This document shows, piece by piece, positions 60,953 through 64,000 of a DNA stretch of 64,000 bases. The notes beneath the pieces are model-generated. The model made no database searches, was not told the origin of the DNA, and saw nothing but the letters and a program-made list of their open reading frames with translations. Position numbers and translations under genes: made by a program. The number at the start of each line of letters is the position of its first letter. The stretch's first letter is position 1. Origin of the DNA: Brevibacillus antibioticus (GTDB lineage: Bacteria; Bacillota; Bacilli; Brevibacillales; Brevibacillaceae); contig NZ_SZNK01000001.1 in the NCBI RefSeq assembly GCF_005217615.1, positions 4,032,001 to 4,096,000 of the forward strand, written 5' to 3'.

Positions 60953-61132
60953 TTACCAGCTAAGTGTAGATGATGATGAAATCGATGATGGTGCACATGA
61001 GCAGCCACCAGTTGATATTGAACCCATCGTTGAAGGTTCTACGCCATTAGCAGTTACTGTAAACTGGGCGATATCCGGCAATTCTTCCGCAAATAACTCA
61101 TAATCCATATGAATGGCTTTTTTTTCAGTCAT
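60953..61132 (-). CDS. RiPP precursor peptide A, plantazolicin-like tail, 59 aa
   Basis: The leader has ELFAEEL (residues 12-18) followed by PDIAQFTVTANGVEPS. The core is dense in heterocyclisable residues: TGGCSCAPSSI, then SSSSTLSW at the C-terminus. The C-x-C and I-SSSST pattern recalls plantazolicin (C-T-C...I-I-SSSST-F), while the Ser-rich tail also suits dehydration by the LanB pair. AAAGGAGGATAAAG gives the ribosome site and a sigma-A-like promoter is upstream. Position first in the operon with a hairpin after it is classic for a precursor. Confidence 0.85.
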   Translation of the reverse strand: MTEKKAIHMDYELFAEELPDIAQFTVTANGVEPSTMGSISTGGCSCAPSSISSSSTLSW

Positions 61133-61217
61133 CTTCTTTATCCTCCTTTCCCGGTCACAATTGCTAGCTAGTCTCATTTCTATCACACAACCATAGCTAA
61201 CAATTAGACTGTACTAG

Positions 61218-61246
61218 ATTTTGTCCTTTCACCTATAATGTGTCAA
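61218..61246 (-). promoter_or_regulatory. Promoter of the RiPP operon
   Basis: On the minus strand TTGACA (61241-61246), 17-base spacer, CAAAAT (61218-61223). The -35 box is consensus and the -10 box is weak, which fits a promoter needing activation. Confidence 0.55.
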
Positions 61247-61378
61247 TAAATTGGTGTAAGTGGACAGATTTTTCTAAAAAAATCCAAATATTCTATAATA
61301 CCCCCTTTTTATTTTTAGAAATTCACTAGCGTAACACATAATCACATAGCCACTAAAGTATTGAAAATTCAGATAAAA

Positions 61379-61972
61379 CTAATCGGACCTAGTGATAAAA
61401 CTTGCAAGTATTTCTTTTTTTGTACGTTGAATACGCTTTGTAACAGCAGCAAAAGTATCATCATACATGCAAGCAATTTCCTTGCATGTATATCCGCAGT
61501 AAATATGCAATACGAAGTATTGGCGTCCAGTTTGAGATAACTTACTCAATGACTCTTGCATGTGAAGGCGAAATACCATAACTGATGTGTTTACAACATC
61601 ACCGAAAACCCGGACTTCTTCCTCTGCATATTTCGTTGCTGCTGCCTCTAATTCGACTTCATGTTGTCGATATTCAATCTGCTTCCTTATATATCGCACA
61701 ATCTTGTTAAGTAATATTTGCACTGAATATCCCACTGGATTATCTGGAATTTGCTTGTTACTTGACTGATATAAAGCAATCATCCAATCCTGAAACACTT
61801 CTTTTACAGCATCCTCACCGCGAAGCCTCCTCGTAATCATAGGCGAGTATCTCGCCCACAACACTTGATAAAGCTCTGTCCATTCTTCCTCTAACAGTTG
61901 CTCAGTAAATATACGAGCTAACATTTGATTCATTTTTACGGAAGCTCCATACTTTTCATCTTCTAAAGTCAT
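61379..61972 (-). CDS. Sigma-70-like (ECF-type) regulator beside the RiPP cluster
   Basis: A 197-residue protein with weak region 2 (EDAVKEVFQDWMIALYQSSN, GYSVQILLNKIVRYIRKQI) and a region-4 helix-turn-helix (LSQTGRQYFVLHIYCGYTCKEIACMYDDTFAAVTKRIQRTKKEIL). Divergence from standard ECF factors is marked. It lies upstream of and collinear with precursor A, about 250 bp away, so it is the probable cluster-specific activator. The start is ATG 61972 or one of the GTG codons just before it. Confidence 0.7.
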   Translation of the reverse strand: MTLEDEKYGASVKMNQMLARIFTEQLLEEEWTELYQVLWARYSPMITRRLRGEDAVKEVFQDWMIALYQSSNKQIPDNPVGYSVQILLNKIVRYIRKQIEYRQHEVELEAAATKYAEEEVRVFGDVVNTSVMVFRLHMQESLSKLSQTGRQYFVLHIYCGYTCKEIACMYDDTFAAVTKRIQRTKKEILASFITRSD

Positions 61973-62224
61973 TACACTATTCACCACCAATCGTTCATTT
62001 GGTAATGTCTAACATGACTATTTGTGGTCAATCATTGTAGTAGCATTTTGGAAGGGGCTCACTTTGTTGAAGGGAAACGAAATATTTTGGATCCTTGAAA
62101 ATTCAAGTATAGTCCGGTGTTAATCGGTAAGCCTGCCGCTTGTAGATTGCGATTGCTGTAATACACCTAAAACTGCTGAACTTGCGATCCGGTTTTTCGT
62201 TGTATTTGAAGCCTTTAAGCCTTT

Positions 62225-62670
62225 ATGGTGTTTGCTCACCAAAGAGATGCCAGTGAAGAAGTCTCTAGGCTACTTAGAGAGCATGATGCCACTTTAACTT
62301 TATGGCCGACCATTATGTGGAGGAAGCGCAGAAGTAACAAACTGAGGAAGCACATTGTTATAGATGAAACCTATGGGCAAAAGGAAACAATCACGTATCT
62401 CTGGTTCTGGACTTAGATACTCGCAAGGTGTTATACGTAGTGGAAGGAAAGATCAGTGGATTTTACGGGTCATTTACTGCAGAAATGCGACCATCCGGAT
62501 GACACAACAAAGTTATGTATGAATATGTCGCCAAGCTTCTCACCGGTGCTAAACTCTACTTTCCAAATGTTGAAATCACCTATGACAAATTCCATGCCAT
62601 GAAAATCGTTAATACCGCTGTTGATGAGACAAGACGCAAAGAACAACGGACAAAGAGCAGTCGATACTCT
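62225..62670 (+). pseudogene. Degenerate ISL3-family transposase
   Basis: Pieces in different frames read LDTRKVLYVVEGK, then KLLTGAKLYFPNVEITYDKF, then HAMKIVNTAVDETRRKEQ, which is the ISL3 transposase core (D-x2-T-x-K, YFPNA-x-ITFDKFH, NKAVDEVRRKE). Several stops and frameshifts break it. It marks the right side of the RiPP cluster. Confidence 0.8.
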
Positions 62671-63209
62671 TGGTGAAGAAAAGACAAAGAGAATCGCGAT
62701 CAGTTTGGAGCCATTACCCACTCATCTCACCGAATTCTCTTGTCCACCACTAGTATTACTATCTCGCTATATACTATATGGTGTTTTATCCATAACTTCA
62801 ATGTTTTTCCATAAAATATATATTTATGCAATACTTCACTGCGCAATAAAGCACTAGCATCGCATAAACACAACCAAAATTTCCACTGCTCTCCATGTTT
62901 CCCGTGACTAGTGTAACTGGGCATAAAAAAGATCCTTAATAATGAAATAGCAGGTAGCTCCTGTCTATCATCCATTAAAAAGGACCAATCGCATCCACGT
63001 CTTGCATTATTCTTGTGTACATATACACAACTTACCATTTTGATCACCAATTGATTGTGAACCTAAGACATATGGGCAAATCGTTTGTTGTGTTCTCCTC
63101 TGCCGTTAGCTGACAGAATACATAGATTGGCCTCTGTTATATTTCTCCATTGCAAAACATTTTTTCTTATCCGTTGATGGAACGCCATGTGCGATGAAAG
63201 TCTTCATTA
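62671..63209. other. 539-bp gap, decayed DNA
   Basis: No supported gene. A minus-strand frame (about 62727-63050) reads RRGCDWSFLMDDRQELPAIS and similar but has no ribosome site and no family match. The composition continues the AT-rich flank of the cluster. Confidence 0.5.
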
Positions 63210-63920
63210 TCATTCAACGTATATATGTTTTTTCAGCCATTGTCTGAAATACCGCAACTGTTCCTCCGTATGGAAATAGTGTTCTCCATTCTCCATTACT
63301 TGCAAATTACAGTTAAAACGTTTATTAAATTCAGATACAACGTCAAACTCACATAAGTTATCTTCTGAACCATAGAGAATTGAAGTTGGAATATTCCAAG
63401 CAACAATAGGATGTTCTTTCACATAACAGTAGTAATCCCAATAGAGAGTTTGTCCAATAGGCGTCGAAATTTCTTTCTCTATTTTTAGTCTACTCTCACT
63501 TACGTTAAACCATGTCATCATATTATTTATGATACGTTCCATATTTACCACCGGAGAGAGAAACAAACACTGCTTCAACGGCTCATTGCTATATTCTAAT
63601 AGGCTAAAATATGCTCCCATGCTACAAGCAAAAATGCTTATATTATTTGATAACGATTTTGCATAAGTCATAATTGTATTAAGGTCTTGAACACAGTTTT
63701 GTACTTTGCAAAGATAAGTATCATCCTTACGCTCACCATGTTGAGGTAAATCAAAACTAAGCACTTGATAACCTACAGCTGTTGCTTCTTCTGCAAATAC
63801 AATAATCGAGTCGTCTGCCTTATTTGACATGTTACCATGCACCACCACAAATAACTTATCTGATTTGTCACCCCACAAAACTGCCGGAATATTTTCTATC
63901 TCAAAATGATTACGTATCAT
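63210..63920 (-). CDS. Alpha/beta hydrolase, 236 aa
   Basis: A soluble hydrolase of the alpha/beta fold. The strand KLFVVVHGNMSNKAD gives the oxyanion region, the nucleophile Ser lies in FACSMGAYFS (about residue 99), the acid is in ILYGSEDNLCEFD, and the His in ENGEHYFHTEEQ. The full triad is thus present. GGAGGATAGATTGTA precedes the ATG. The substrate is unknown; it lies outside the ISL3 remnant, so a link with the RiPP cluster (for example ester cleavage of the product) is only possible. Confidence 0.82.
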   Translation of the reverse strand: MIRNHFEIENIPAVLWGDKSDKLFVVVHGNMSNKADDSIIVFAEEATAVGYQVLSFDLPQHGERKDDTYLCKVQNCVQDLNTIMTYAKSLSNNISIFACSMGAYFSLLEYSNEPLKQCLFLSPVVNMERIINNMMTWFNVSESRLKIEKEISTPIGQTLYWDYYCYVKEHPIVAWNIPTSILYGSEDNLCEFDVVSEFNKRFNCNLQVMENGEHYFHTEEQLRYFRQWLKKHIYVE

Positions 63921-64000
63921 TACAATCTATCCTCCATGAAATATAAATGATTTATCGTTCCTCATATTACCAAAATATCGCATTGTAAGAATCAAGCATT

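Noticed and set aside
62727..63050. 107-codon minus-strand frame after the ISL3 remnant
   Set aside because: No ribosome site or recognisable domain; lies in decayed AT-rich DNA.
1..64000. CRISPR arrays, rRNA and tRNA genes
   Set aside because: No regularly spaced repeats and no tRNA or rRNA-like segments were recognised by eye; a tRNAscan/CRISPR search would be decisive.

Overview
The window reads as chromosomal DNA of a spore-forming Firmicute, most likely Brevibacillus or a close relative. The evidence is strong AGGAGG ribosome sites with GTG/TTG starts, a CwlJ/SleB cortex hydrolase, a thiol-activated cytolysin with the canonical undecapeptide, ECF sigma/DUF4179 anti-sigma pairs and a Spo0E-like protein. 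Species cannot be fixed from the sequence alone. The first ~40 kb has ordinary housekeeping and sensory composition; from about 48 kb rightwards the DNA is visibly more AT-rich and carries transposase debris, consistent with acquired DNA.

Layout. 0-15 kb: end of a DHA2-type drug exporter; a phosphoesterase/pentapeptide operon; an ECF sigma factor with its anti-sigma factor behind a leader of four consecutive inverted repeats; a TetR-GNAT pair; a DUF6933-like gene broken by a stop; a very large hybrid histidine kinase next to an ABC-2 export operon. 15-22.5 kb: a hot spot of direct repeats. Two 120-bp copies (16086 and 22407) bracket a 6.3-kb island holding a lipoprotein, an arsC remnant, a TPR regulator overlapping its own exported signal-peptide gene (RRNPP-type quorum sensing), a Spo0E-like gene, two secreted proteins, an inactivated IS3 element and a stump of a tyrosine integrase. 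22.5-42 kb: a two-component system, a methyltransferase, TetR+MFS, a copper-amine-oxidase-like surface protein, radical SAM, GNAT, CPBP protease, nucleoside transporter, solitary trpB, phytase-like esterase, SMI1 and HEAT proteins, three glycosyltransferases and cwlJ.

42-50 kb: a cholesterol-dependent cytolysin, then a compact leftward unit that looks like an uncatalogued RiPP system: a strong promoter with a 26-bp inverted repeat, a 29-residue peptide ending in a C-x-C motif, a leaky terminator, a PqqD-M50 membrane protease and a 733-residue TPR protein. A lysozyme, a lipoprotein and an IS3 fragment follow.

51-62 kb: a complete azole plus dehydroamino-acid peptide cluster (YcaO cyclodehydratase, ThiF-like partner, two SagB/nitroreductase dehydrogenase polypeptides, split LanB dehydratase, PqqD-M50 protease, sigma-like regulator). 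It has three short precursors that share an E-L-[FY]-[AS]-E-E-L leader motif but have very different cores, one resembling plantazolicin in its tail. There is no obvious pyridine synthase or ABC exporter. The two smallest precursors are not long enough to be found easily by gene callers. The cluster lies between an IS3 fragment and an ISL3 fragment. An alpha/beta hydrolase closes the window.
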